Shown in pieces: positions 45,444-54,672 of a stretch of DNA of 64,000 nt (its first letter is position 1; every line of letters begins with the position of its first letter). Both the position numbers and the translations under genes were made by a program. This DNA comes from Leptospira harrisiae (GTDB taxonomy: Bacteria; Spirochaetota; Leptospiria; Leptospirales; Leptospiraceae). The DNA is taken from contig NZ_NPDX01000003.1 in the NCBI RefSeq assembly GCF_002811945.1, forward strand, positions 277,167 to 341,166, given 5' to 3'. Under the pieces are notes generated by a model. The model was not told where the DNA came from and ran no database searches. It saw nothing but the letters and a program-made list of their open reading frames with translations.

Positions 45444-47330
45444 TCAAGCAGGAAATTGTATTTTTAACTTATAATTTTCATCTACGATTTGCACCTCTAA
45501 TTTTCCATTTAATTGCGACAATCGCTGGTTGATGCTTTTTAGTTCAAGGTTAGTCTTTTGATTCTCAAAAGGTACGTTCAACAAATTTCTTTGATTGATA
45601 TAAAAAGAACCGTTCACATAATCTAACTTCCAAACAGATTCTCCTCTACCATATTTAATATCGTTCGTACAAACTTCATAAAGCATATAAAATATATTCA
45701 AAAAATAACTTTGGTTTTTACCAATAATTTTTTTATCGTTGAAATAATTCAAAAAATCACTAGAAGGTAAAAATTCAAACTCTCTTCCAACATCAGAATA
45801 CCTTCTTAACAATGTTAAGTGTAAGCCAGTGACAAAGTTTTCAAAAATTAAATTTAGGTCTTCAATATAAAGTAGTTGATTACGCAGTGATTGGATGATT
45901 GAGACTACTCTCTCATAAATATGATCCAGATCAAAAGTGTAATTTACTGATTCACTAATGTTTGTCTTTTTTCTTTCTAAATACACTTTTAAATCAGTTA
46001 AGTTTGCCCCCAATTGGTCATGAACCATCAATTGCATTTCAGCCCTCTGTTTTGACAACGAATGCACTGATTCTTCATGTAGAGCCATTTCAAAGTTTGC
46101 TCTAGATTCAATCGCATAGGCGAAAAATTTGCTCAATGAAACCGTTTGAAAAATTACATAAAACAAATAACCAATCATTAAATATAAACCGCCATGAATC
46201 CCGTAAAAGTTAAGTGATAACGCTAAAATACAAAATAAGGCAAGCGAGAATAAAGCGATTGCCATTGAATACAACCCTTGTGCCTCTTTTTTATGTTTAT
46301 ACAGGAGAAAAAATGAAAACGCCAAAAACATTATCAAATAAACAACGAGATAAAGAAAATTCAGATAATACTGAAATGTTTTGGGAACAAAAGGAGTAAA
46401 CAAAGCCAGAATTGCGCCAACATAAAAGAAATTGTTTATGTATTTATATTGTTTCGATTTAAATAACTCACTCAAAAATAAAACAGAAAATACAAAGGTA
46501 AAAATATTTACATAATGTATCCATATAACTTGAAATTCAAAACTCTGTATTGGTATAAAATAACCGTGTAATTTACTATTTAAAAAAGGAATTCGAATTA
46601 GAAAGGTAATACAAACAATTGAAAAATATAAAAAAGCAATTTGTTTACGATTAATAAAATAAAATGACAAATGATATAAGGCAGACCCAAATATAAGCCC
46701 GAATACAAAAACTTCAACAATTAGATTTTTACTTTTATACAAATATATTTGAGAAGGAGAAGCAATCAAAAACTCACCTCTTGGCCCACCCTGATAAAAA
46801 TCTTGATTCGCAATTTGTATAACAATATCCAATTCTAATTGATCTGTTAGGAACTCAATTGTTGAATTTGTTCTATCGGGCACAATCTCGGCAAATTGCG
46901 AAGAAACTTTTCCTTTCTCCTGCATAAGTGCACCATTGATGTAAATCTTAGAAGAAGAAAATAAATGTATAAAATAAATAGAGAACTGACTAACTTTATA
47001 ACTCTTTTGTACCTTTATTTTTTTTCGGTAGGTTGCGTAACCTTTAGCAGGAAAGTTCTGATCGGAAAAAGTTAGATTTGTCCAAGGCCGAAATTCTACT
47101 ACTTGCGCTTCGTTTAACGGAGAATTCGAAAGGAAAACCTTTGGATCCAAAAGCTGATTCCAATAAAACTCCCAACCAGATGATAAGTTGATTGGAAGTG
47201 AGTTTTCCCAATTGGTATCAGATAAATCTATATAAGAGTTATTTTTATTTTTTTCCTCTAATTTTTGATAACAATTTACTGGAATCGTCGAAACAATCAA
47301 AAATAAAAAAATATTTCCAATACGTTTCAT
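45444..47330 (-). CDS. 7TMR-DISM sensor kinase, NarL/HisKA_3-type
   Basis: A 628-residue sensor. The leader ends STIPVNC, lipobox-like. The DISM domain (about 35-205) has LSSGWEFYWNQLLDP and YATYRKKIKV, then come seven membrane helices and a HisKA_3 core whose H-box is QLMVHDQLGANLTDLKVYL. The ATP-binding part has an N-box (YEVCTNDIKYGRG), but the glycine-rich G-boxes are poorly recognisable before the C-terminal LSQLNGKLEVQI, so ATP binding may be weak or atypical. Its start overlaps the response regulator stop by one base (TAATG). Confidence 0.85.
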   Translation of the reverse strand: MKRIGNIFLFLIVSTIPVNCYQKLEEKNKNNSYIDLSDTNWENSLPINLSSGWEFYWNQLLDPKVFLSNSPLNEAQVVEFRPWTNLTFSDQNFPAKGYATYRKKIKVQKSYKVSQFSIYFIHLFSSSKIYINGALMQEKGKVSSQFAEIVPDRTNSTIEFLTDQLELDIVIQIANQDFYQGGPRGEFLIASPSQIYLYKSKNLIVEVFVFGLIFGSALYHLSFYFINRKQIAFLYFSIVCITFLIRIPFLNSKLHGYFIPIQSFEFQVIWIHYVNIFTFVFSVLFLSELFKSKQYKYINNFFYVGAILALFTPFVPKTFQYYLNFLYLVVYLIMFLAFSFFLLYKHKKEAQGLYSMAIALFSLALFCILALSLNFYGIHGGLYLMIGYLFYVIFQTVSLSKFFAYAIESRANFEMALHEESVHSLSKQRAEMQLMVHDQLGANLTDLKVYLERKKTNISESVNYTFDLDHIYERVVSIIQSLRNQLLYIEDLNLIFENFVTGLHLTLLRRYSDVGREFEFLPSSDFLNYFNDKKIIGKNQSYFLNIFYMLYEVCTNDIKYGRGESVWKLDYVNGSFYINQRNLLNVPFENQKTNLELKSINQRLSQLNGKLEVQIVDENYKLKIQFPA

Positions 47331-47989
47331 TATAAAATAGAATATTCTTGCACTTTAAGTGCTAATTCTGATCGATTATGAACCTGTAATTTTCGATAAA
47401 TAGATTTTACATAGCCCTGCACTGTATGCTCACTTAAGTCTAAAAATTTTGATACCAAAGGAATTGTTTTCCCTTTGATTAATAATTCAAGAATTTGTTT
47501 CTCCCGATCCGTTAAATAAACCTTTGGTTTATCAATAGGACGCCTAAAGCTTGAAAACACCCGTAGCGCAATTGTCGGCGTGATATAAGCACCACCACCT
47601 AACAAAACATCAACAATGTTTTTTATTTGCCCTAATTCCGATTTTAAAAGGTAACCAAGTGCTCCATTTTTAATCGAATTAAAAATCATCTCATCGGAAT
47701 TCATATTAGTTAACATAATTACTTTTATGTTTTCATTTTTTTCTGAGAGAATTTTAACCACTTCAATTCCGTTAATGCCTGGCAACATGATATCCAAAAA
47801 TAAAATATCGATATTTTTATGTTGAGGATCGCGTAGAAGCATCTCTCCAGTATTCCAAGAGAGAACCTCCGATACATTGTCCAAGTCAGAAATACGATTT
47901 TTTAATTCTTCCAAAAAGAAATCGTCATTTTCCAAAATTCCGATTTTAACCGCATTTGAATCAGTTATTCTTTCGTTTTTATGCGACAT
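47330..47989 (-). CDS. NarL/FixJ-type response regulator
   Basis: A 219-residue regulator with a receiver domain (phosphoacceptor Asp in IDILFLDIMLPGINGIEV, VIMLTNMNS, LLKSE) and a LuxR-type HTH at about 150-215 (LTDREKQILELLIKGKTIPLVSKFLDLSEHTVQGYVKSIYRKLQVHNRSEL). It is encoded between the cyclase gene upstream (11-base overlap) and its cognate kinase (one-base overlap), so all three proteins are translationally coupled. The target genes are unknown. Confidence 0.93.
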   Translation of the reverse strand: MSHKNERITDSNAVKIGILENDDFFLEELKNRISDLDNVSEVLSWNTGEMLLRDPQHKNIDILFLDIMLPGINGIEVVKILSEKNENIKVIMLTNMNSDEMIFNSIKNGALGYLLKSELGQIKNIVDVLLGGGAYITPTIALRVFSSFRRPIDKPKVYLTDREKQILELLIKGKTIPLVSKFLDLSEHTVQGYVKSIYRKLQVHNRSELALKVQEYSIL

Positions 47990-50900
47990 GTTCTCTCATC
48001 CCTGCTAATGTTTCATAATACTTCCAAAAATTTTCATTGGGTGTTCGTTTGTCCTCAGATAAGGAAAATTCCGTTTTTAATCCTAGAACGTAAAACATTT
48101 CCACTTCTCCTTTGTTTTTGGCATTAACTTTTCCTCTGTATTCGCATTCAAATACGTCTTTAATCATATCATAGGTTTCACCACTCACATTGATTTTTCC
48201 TGGAGTCCCGGAAGATTCCATCCTAGAGGCGGTGTTCACGGTATCCCCCCAAACATCATAAGCAAATTTTTTTTCTCCTATCACCCCTGCAACTAACGGA
48301 CCTGAATGAATTCCTAAACGTAGTTCCCAAAATGGCAAACCTTGATCCGCTTTGATTTGTTTCATTAGATTCATAAAGGCCTGGATCTCCAAAGCAGCAA
48401 GAACAGAATCGATTGCATGCGTTTGGTTTCGTTTAGGAATTCCACCTGCACACATATAACTATCCCCAATCGTTTTCAGCTTCTCTAGTTTGTATCTTTC
48501 TGTAATTTTATCAAACTGAACAAAACAAGCATCCAAATCTCGGATCAGTTCTTGTGGAGATAAAACTTCTGCGATTTGCGTAAACCCTTTAAAGTCCGTA
48601 AACATAACACTCACATTTTCGTATAATACTGGTTCTGTGGCTCCTTTTTCTTTCAGCTCCTCCGCAATATCAACAGGCAAAATATTCAGTAATAGCTTCT
48701 CGTTTTTTCGTCTTTCTTCCTCAGCAATATTTCTAGAAATCTCTAATTCTTGGAATAAAGCAGAACCATAAATAATACCCGCTAATTGTTCTCCCAAGAT
48801 AGATAGTTTTGAGATATCTTCATCAGTTAAATCCATCGATTTGTCTGAATTAGATAAATCAAGTAAACCAACTACCTCTCCATTCAAAATCATTGGGATA
48901 AAAAGAAATGATGTTATTTTACAAACATCAACCACCCATTTATCTTCTTCAGTAAGTAATCTTTCTAATTTTTCCAGATCATTCGGTATATAAATCGGTT
49001 TTTTCTTACGCAGTGCCATCTGGTGGCCTCCTGCTGCACCCTTCAGAGGCAATCTCATTTCATAGATTCTTTTTTTCTGGAATTCCGTAACATATTCAGG
49101 AACTTCCATCTCCATAAACCTTAAATAATTTTTTTCTCCATCAGCAACTAACAATGAATAATACATAATTCCGAAATTGTTTTTTACATAGTTATGTATT
49201 TTCTTCATTATTAAATGAATATCCATTTTTTCATTGATATCTTTAACAAATCCATTCAACGCAAGGAGATCCTTTTTTTGTTTTTCTGTTTGCCTTAGGA
49301 GGTGAACCCTTTGAATGACACCTGCAACTTGTGCGCAAAGATGTTCAATAGATCTTGCTTGTGACTTTGTTAAATCCAGGCGTTCTAAAAAATTAGAGAA
49401 CATAATAAGTCCGATGGTTTCATTTTTTAAGACCAAAGGGACATGCAAAAAGGAAGTGGCTTTAACTCCTTCACTAATTCGTTCATCAATTTCAAATTCG
49501 AATCTTTTGATTTGACGCAGTAACATACTTTTTTTTCGGTTCCATACTAAATAAGCGATCCCACCTGATTCATTCATTGGAATCCGTAAATTATATACAA
49601 AAGCTCTTTGTTCATCAGAGGCATCAAAAAACGCTTCAGCGTGTACACTCTTGATTGCTTCTTGGTTATCATCTAATAAAAATAACCAAGCACCCAAAAT
49701 CCCATATTTTTGATTCACGTACTTTGCAATGGCACTGATGATTTTTGGCAATTCAGATTCGGAATTGATTAAATTAGTCAAATGATTGATGGCTTCAATT
49801 TCTCTTTTGGCTTCTTCTGATTGGATAAGAGCATTGTCTGCTTTCACTTTTTCTTTTGCCAATGCAAGCATCGTTTGGTCTAACTTTACCGCTGTAGACC
49901 GTAAAAATACAAACGATACAAGATAAAAAGCAAGAGCAATCGGGGATGCAACAAATAACGCGTGATAAACTGAAACACTTAGCGAAAAAACATCCATTAA
50001 ATTTAAAACATAAAAGGACATCGAAACTGGGACAAAAAATAGAATCATTAATGAAACTCGATTTCCAATCAAAGTAGCTTGTCCCGAAGTAGGAATGGCA
50101 CCCAGTTTGATGATAAAAATGGAAATCAGAAGTGCTGGGATGAATTGTAATTCACCAATTGGATACAATGGAATTCCCATGGTAGCTGGCAAATTGAGGA
50201 AAATAAGGAAGTCACCAAAAAATAAAGAAAGCACAATAAGATTTGCCATTTTATTGTGGGTCTCTTTCCATATTTGAATCCATTCTTTTAAAAAAAATGT
50301 CATCCCTACCATACCAAAAAAACCAAATGCATTGAGGCCAATGTTAGCTGCAGACATCCGGCCGAAGGAGTATTCATAGAATCCTCCAAAAAAATAAGGA
50401 GTCCAAAGGATAAATGCCAAAAGCAGAGATCCAAAATCCATTAGCCTTATTAGTTTCGGAGATTTTTTACCGAATAACGCATAACAGAAACGCAAATGAA
50501 TTCCTGGGGTAAATACAAATAATGTATAGAAAATTTGTTCTAGCCGCCTATGCACGATTAAAGGTAAATCAAATTTAAAAATTACCATCACGATGGTAAA
50601 AGCACCTGCTAAAAAGAATGATATGGATGCTAACATGTTTAATTTAATATCAGGGTTACTTCCTGCAATATAAATGGCCAAAGCAAATACCACAACGCTG
50701 GAGAAAAGTGGAATTAAAAAATAAGGTCGATTGTACGCTGTTAACTGATCATTTGGATGAAGATAAAAAGAAACTAAATAAGCAATCAGGATTAAAATCG
50801 TAGTAATAAAACCCGATAAAAAGTAGAACAATCCCCTTTGTTTGAATAACAAATCATTTAGATTTAAAAAATCTGATCGAAAAATTCCATATCCGAGGAT

Positions 50901-51590
50901 CGATAACGGAAGAAATGCAAAACTGCTCAGTGGAAATACTGGATATCCAACCAGACTTAACAAATTGGTAATCAAAAGAAAACTACATATATGAAGACCC
51001 AAGAATAAAAACTTTTTTGATTCATAATCTACTTGGTTCTTTATCCAATAATGAAACGAGATAGGAGTGTAGATAAATAGGTAATTAATGACTAAAACGA
51101 CTCCCCAAATTTTAAGAGGAAGTTCCGCAATTGGATATTTGCCAAAAGAATAAATAAACCAACCGCCTGTAAAATCATAGTGAGTGAAAAGCCCATAATA
51201 CCCAAACGCCAGAGTAAACATTGCGGAAAAACCAGAGATGATTAAATATCGATAAGATTGGTTCGTTAGATAATAAGTTAAATAAGCAGCCGATGGAGAT
51301 AATAAGATAACTCCAAAGTAGCCGATACGATTCCAAAACAACAATGTCGGTTGGTCTTGAATTAACGTACGTAATGATAAAACAAAACCAAGTGAAGCAA
51401 AAGAAAAGGAGAAACAAATAAAACTAAACAGAAGTTTACGATTCTCTGACCTTTTCAGGGCAAGTATTCCCAGTGATGTCAGTGTCAATCCGACAAACGT
51501 AGTAAAAAAGTTTGGTATCGCCCAAGGAAGGTTGTACCAAAAATATTCGATTGTAGTGGGATTTGTCGAAAGTTCAGGGATAGGAATCAT
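47979..51590 (-). CDS. Large membrane sensor adenylate cyclase (class III)
   Basis: Start chosen at ATG 51590 with GAGGA six bases upstream (1203 residues); the frame opens at 51668. Two consecutive blocks of membrane helices (about 20-225 and 235-560) look like tandem 7TM sensor modules. Two GAF domains (about 605-760 and 780-930) and a coiled coil ending in KNEKLLLNILP follow, then a class III cyclase domain (about 990-1170). Metal Asp residues are in MFTDFKGFT and IGDSYMCAGG; Lys in EKLKTIGDS and Asp in YDVWGDTVNTASRM favour ATP over GTP. It makes cAMP in response to unknown membrane or cytosolic signals and is co-translated with a two-component pair. Confidence 0.88.
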   Translation of the reverse strand: MIPIPELSTNPTTIEYFWYNLPWAIPNFFTTFVGLTLTSLGILALKRSENRKLLFSFICFSFSFASLGFVLSLRTLIQDQPTLLFWNRIGYFGVILLSPSAAYLTYYLTNQSYRYLIISGFSAMFTLAFGYYGLFTHYDFTGGWFIYSFGKYPIAELPLKIWGVVLVINYLFIYTPISFHYWIKNQVDYESKKFLFLGLHICSFLLITNLLSLVGYPVFPLSSFAFLPLSILGYGIFRSDFLNLNDLLFKQRGLFYFLSGFITTILILIAYLVSFYLHPNDQLTAYNRPYFLIPLFSSVVVFALAIYIAGSNPDIKLNMLASISFFLAGAFTIVMVIFKFDLPLIVHRRLEQIFYTLFVFTPGIHLRFCYALFGKKSPKLIRLMDFGSLLLAFILWTPYFFGGFYEYSFGRMSAANIGLNAFGFFGMVGMTFFLKEWIQIWKETHNKMANLIVLSLFFGDFLIFLNLPATMGIPLYPIGELQFIPALLISIFIIKLGAIPTSGQATLIGNRVSLMILFFVPVSMSFYVLNLMDVFSLSVSVYHALFVASPIALAFYLVSFVFLRSTAVKLDQTMLALAKEKVKADNALIQSEEAKREIEAINHLTNLINSESELPKIISAIAKYVNQKYGILGAWLFLLDDNQEAIKSVHAEAFFDASDEQRAFVYNLRIPMNESGGIAYLVWNRKKSMLLRQIKRFEFEIDERISEGVKATSFLHVPLVLKNETIGLIMFSNFLERLDLTKSQARSIEHLCAQVAGVIQRVHLLRQTEKQKKDLLALNGFVKDINEKMDIHLIMKKIHNYVKNNFGIMYYSLLVADGEKNYLRFMEMEVPEYVTEFQKKRIYEMRLPLKGAAGGHQMALRKKKPIYIPNDLEKLERLLTEEDKWVVDVCKITSFLFIPMILNGEVVGLLDLSNSDKSMDLTDEDISKLSILGEQLAGIIYGSALFQELEISRNIAEEERRKNEKLLLNILPVDIAEELKEKGATEPVLYENVSVMFTDFKGFTQIAEVLSPQELIRDLDACFVQFDKITERYKLEKLKTIGDSYMCAGGIPKRNQTHAIDSVLAALEIQAFMNLMKQIKADQGLPFWELRLGIHSGPLVAGVIGEKKFAYDVWGDTVNTASRMESSGTPGKINVSGETYDMIKDVFECEYRGKVNAKNKGEVEMFYVLGLKTEFSLSEDKRTPNENFWKYYETLAGMREHVA

Positions 51591-51704
51591 GAAATCCTCA
51601 GTGTAAATTACAATTTCTCTGCTAAAATTTAAAACTATAGCAAAGAATTCTGATGACTTTCTTTCCATTCATAAGTTTGGAAATAAATATTTTAGTATAT
51701 GATC

Positions 51705-51725
51705 CCCCCTGTTTAGGGGGTTTTT
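51705..51725 (+). terminator. GC-rich terminator hairpin
   Basis: CCCCC-tgttta-GGGGG followed by TTTTT on the plus strand. No plus-strand gene precedes it, so it may end an antisense transcript or shield the cyclase operon from the mod remnant region. Confidence 0.55.
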
Positions 51726-51779
51726 AAATTAGTAAATTGAGTCTTAAATGAATTTAAATTCATTTGGAAGAAATAAAAC

Positions 51780-52572
51780 TCAATCACCTTCGTTTTTGAT
51801 TTTTATTTGTGTAAGGCAAAATTCATTGATCTTCAAAATTGAATTGTTCTCTTTTCTTTTTAAAACAACAAAAGGATTGGGATACCAAAGTGCTACTTCA
51901 TCCTTTGCGGTCATGCCAATCACTTCAGCTTCCAATAAGTCGTTATGTCTTTGACGAAAAAAATCTATAGGGTCGCCACTAGAAAGAATTTCCCCATTGA
52001 AAACCATATAAACTTTTTTTGTAAGTTTTATAACCTCTGGAATTTCATGACTAATCAGGATGACTGTCATTTGATACTGCTTTTGTAAAGATTCAACGAG
52101 TGAAACAAGTTGGCTTCGAATCCTTTGGTCTAAAGAAGAAAAGGGTTCATCTAAAAAAAGGAATTTAGGTTTCTGGATAAGCGACCTGATAAGTGCCACT
52201 CTCTGTTTTTGACCACCGGACAATCCTTCCACTTTTTGCATAAACTTTGGGTTGGTTTTTACTAAAACCTTCTTTATACAATGTTTCTGGAAAATCCATA
52301 TCAGCAGATAAAAACAAATCGACGGGTGCACCACTTCGAATTTGACTCGCGAGTTGGCCTGAGGCACACAAAATAATAGTTATCTTATATTTTAGGTTTT
52401 GTCTCAAAAAAGAGGTCCGAATTTCTTCTATTGGATTTTTCAAATTTGCGGCAACTGCGACTATAATTTCTGCGTTTTCTTTGGGACGATTGGAATCCAA
52501 TTCAGGTTTTTCTGAAAAGACTGCACTTGTTAAGACAAAAATACTAAATATAAATAATTTGATATGTTTCAT
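51780..52572 (-). pseudogene. Deletion fusion of molybdate transporter genes (modA'-'modC)
   Basis: The 5' part (52572 to about 52245) encodes a signal peptide and the N-terminal third of ModA: VAVAANLKNPIEEIR, ASGQLASQIRSGAPVDLFLSADMDFPETLYKEGF, KVYAK. Then, in another frame, comes the C-terminal half of a ModC-type ATPase: LSGGQKQRVALIRSLI, FLFLDEPFSSLDQRIRSQLV, ILISHEIPEVIKLTKKV, and a partial TOBE region. The rest of modA, all of modB and the Walker A half of modC are missing. The join lies near 52240-52260, where the frame changes. Two overlapping open frames are therefore one decayed locus. Confidence 0.8.
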
Positions 52573-52703
52573 ATACCAACCAGGTTCATAAAACATAAGT
52601 TTCATGACCGATGCGAGACTTTTTTTTAGAGAAACAGCAAGAATCGGGTTTTGGAATCGTAGAATTCAATCTAAACTATTCTCATTCCATTTTTGGAGAT
52701 GAG

Positions 52704-53504
52704 ATGAAAACATTTATTTTACTACATGGTTCTTACCACGGCGCTTGGAATTGGCATAAAATAATTCCGTTATTGCAAAAACTTGGACACCAAGCAATAA
52801 GCATTGATATGCCAGGGCATGGACTAGACAGAAAGAAAATACATGCCGCAACACTTAGTGACTATGTAAACAAAACAGTACAAGTGATCCAAGCAGTCGA
52901 AGGCAAAGTGATTTTACTTGCCCACAGTCGGAATGGAATTGTAATTTCTAGAGTTGCGGAAAAAATCCCAGAAAAAATTGAGAAATTAATTTACCTCGCA
53001 TCCTATTTAATTCCAAACGGAAAATCTATGATGGAATATGCACTCCTTGATCGGAAGTCTTTAGTGATTCAAAACACAGTTCCAAAAATTTCCTTAAAAC
53101 TCGCGAGTCGATTGATTAAAAATTATAATGGATATAAAAAAACATTGATCGATCTTTTTTTACCAAAAATATACAGAACCCATCGTTTGAGCCAACATAT
53201 CTTCCAGGAAGCACTCTATCATGATTGCCCCCTAGAGATCACTGAGTTAGCCAATGTTTTACTCACACCAGAACCGAACTTGGGTGGATTCGAAAAATTG
53301 AAATTAACTGAAGAGCGTTATGGTAAAATTCCGAAGATATACATCGAATGTTTGCAAGACAGAGCGGTTACACTGTTTCTCCAAAGGAAGATGCAAAAAG
53401 ATTCTCCCTGTGATCGGGTTTTTCAAATTGATTCCAGCCATTCACCTTTTTTTAGCAAACCAAAAGAATTATGTGAAATACTAAATGAAATTGCAAGGAA
53501 GTAA
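52704..53504 (+). CDS. Alpha/beta-hydrolase (esterase-like)
   Basis: Start chosen at ATG 52704, with GGAGATGAG just upstream; the frame opens at 52611. The 266-residue protein has an oxyanion loop FILLHGSYHGAWNWHKI, a nucleophile elbow LLAHSRNGIVIS (Ser in an unusual AHSRNG rather than GHSxGG), and a catalytic His in IDSSHSPFFSKP. The overall layout resembles plant-type methylesterases and related bacterial hydrolases of small esters. The substrate is unknown. It lies between the mod scar and the recombinase region. Confidence 0.82.
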   Translation: MKTFILLHGSYHGAWNWHKIIPLLQKLGHQAISIDMPGHGLDRKKIHAATLSDYVNKTVQVIQAVEGKVILLAHSRNGIVISRVAEKIPEKIEKLIYLASYLIPNGKSMMEYALLDRKSLVIQNTVPKISLKLASRLIKNYNGYKKTLIDLFLPKIYRTHRLSQHIFQEALYHDCPLEITELANVLLTPEPNLGGFEKLKLTEERYGKIPKIYIECLQDRAVTLFLQRKMQKDSPCDRVFQIDSSHSPFFSKPKELCEILNEIARK

Positions 53505-53571
53505 ATTCTATGTTTGAGTTTCTTTTGATTGTTTGGTGGTGTTAAACCAAGAAAAAAAAGGATACATCCAT

Positions 53572-53706
53572 GTGAGCCTTAGGCAACATGTTGGCAACTG
53601 AATCGTAGTTGCCAAACTGCGAGATCTTAATATCGAGAAACTAGTTTTGTTTTATCGTATGATAAAAGTGAAGTTTTGAAATTATCCTCCGATCTCGCAA
53701 GCTCAC
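53572..53706. repeat. Nested inverted repeats next to the recombinase gene
   Basis: Outer arms GTGAGC (53572-53577) and GCTCAC (53701-53706) enclose TGCGAGATC (53618-53626) and GATCTCGCA (53691-53699). Inside are two tight hairpins: TTGGCAACT-7-AGTTGCCAA (53591-53615) and TTTTATC-GTAT-GATAAAA (53650-53667). The 9-7-9 repeat has the shape of a tyrosine-recombinase core site. The whole could fold as one strand, as recombination sites of integron type do, but GTTRRRY core boxes are not seen. Confidence 0.5.
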
Positions 53707-53718
53707 TATGATCCAATC

Positions 53719-54627
53719 TTATCGAAATTGAAATCCATATTGGTTTTGGTTTTCAAAAATACCCAATCTGATATTTCCGATTTTTTCAAGGGGACTTGTG
53801 ATTTGCAAAAGAGAATCGGGACTAACATGCAAATAAATCATCGTACTTTTAATATCAGCATGGCCTAGTAGTTTTTGAATGTAAACCAAACTATAACCAT
53901 CCTCCAAAAGATGGGTGGCAAACGAATGTCTAAGTGTATGTACCGTTGCGTATTTTTGTATTTTCGACAAGTTTCGAATTTTTTGAAATGCAGCTTGGAT
54001 GGTTCGAGGACTGATGGGAATGTTCTTACCTTTTTGCGAAAAAAACAAATACGATTTTGGATTATAAATCTCTAAATATTGTTTTAAAAGTGAGGAAGTT
54101 TTATCAGCTAAGATTGCATACCTTCCGTGGCCCCCTTTACCCGAACGAATATAAATTGCCTTTCTTTCAAAATCAATATCGTTTACTTGAAGGTTAAGCA
54201 CTTCTCCAATACGGATCCCAGAAGAATACAATAAGGTAAAAATGTTTTTTTCACATACAGAATTACAATTTCCAAGAAAATTTTTTACTTCGGTTTGGCT
54301 AAATACAGCGACAACTTTACGTTTTCGTTTTGGGAAAGGAACTAACTCCAACATATCTTTTCGGTTAAGAATTGAATAAAAAAACAAAAATGCACTATAA
54401 AAAATCACCAAGCTAGAATCTGCTTTCTTTGAATGTCTTAAATTAAGAAAAAAATTATATATATCAATTGGTTGTAAATCCAATGGCGACTTTTGAAAGT
54501 ATCTTGCCAACCTAGACATACACATCGTATAACTTCGAATTGTTTTTTTTGCATATCCATGCACAATCATGTCAGAAACCATTTTATCTTTTAACATACC
54601 CATAAGTACACGGGACAGAATGTACAT
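53719..54627 (-). CDS. Tyrosine recombinase (XerC/D-like integrase)
   Basis: A 302-residue site-specific recombinase. The N-terminal SAM-like domain (YAKKTIRSYTMCMSRLARYF) is followed by a catalytic domain with all expected residues: Arg in SSGIRIGEVLNL (about 138), Lys in SGKGGHGRY, HTLRHSFATHLL (about 231-242), His in LLGHADIKST and Tyr in MIYLHV (about 264). The integron-specific insert before the second Arg is absent. Three in-frame ATGs make the start uncertain (54627, 54603 or 54597). A palindrome cluster lies within 150 bases downstream, so this may be a small mobile unit or a resident Xer paralogue. Confidence 0.88.
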   Translation of the reverse strand: MYILSRVLMGMLKDKMVSDMIVHGYAKKTIRSYTMCMSRLARYFQKSPLDLQPIDIYNFFLNLRHSKKADSSLVIFYSAFLFFYSILNRKDMLELVPFPKRKRKVVAVFSQTEVKNFLGNCNSVCEKNIFTLLYSSGIRIGEVLNLQVNDIDFERKAIYIRSGKGGHGRYAILADKTSSLLKQYLEIYNPKSYLFFSQKGKNIPISPRTIQAAFQKIRNLSKIQKYATVHTLRHSFATHLLEDGYSLVYIQKLLGHADIKSTMIYLHVSPDSLLQITSPLEKIGNIRLGIFENQNQYGFQFR

Positions 54628-54672
54628 TTGAATACAAAGAAATTAAAATGATTCTTAAGTTATAAAAACGAT

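Noticed and set aside
51591..51668. Upstream extension of the adenylate cyclase
   Set aside because: ATG 51590 has GAGGA at good spacing and begins just before the first membrane region; the extension has no such site.
53581..53700. CRISPR array
   Set aside because: The repeats are inverted and nested, not regularly spaced direct repeats.
53572..53706. Classical integron attC site
   Set aside because: The nested fold is similar in shape, but no GTTRRRY/RYYYAAC core boxes are visible and the recombinase lacks the integron-specific insert.
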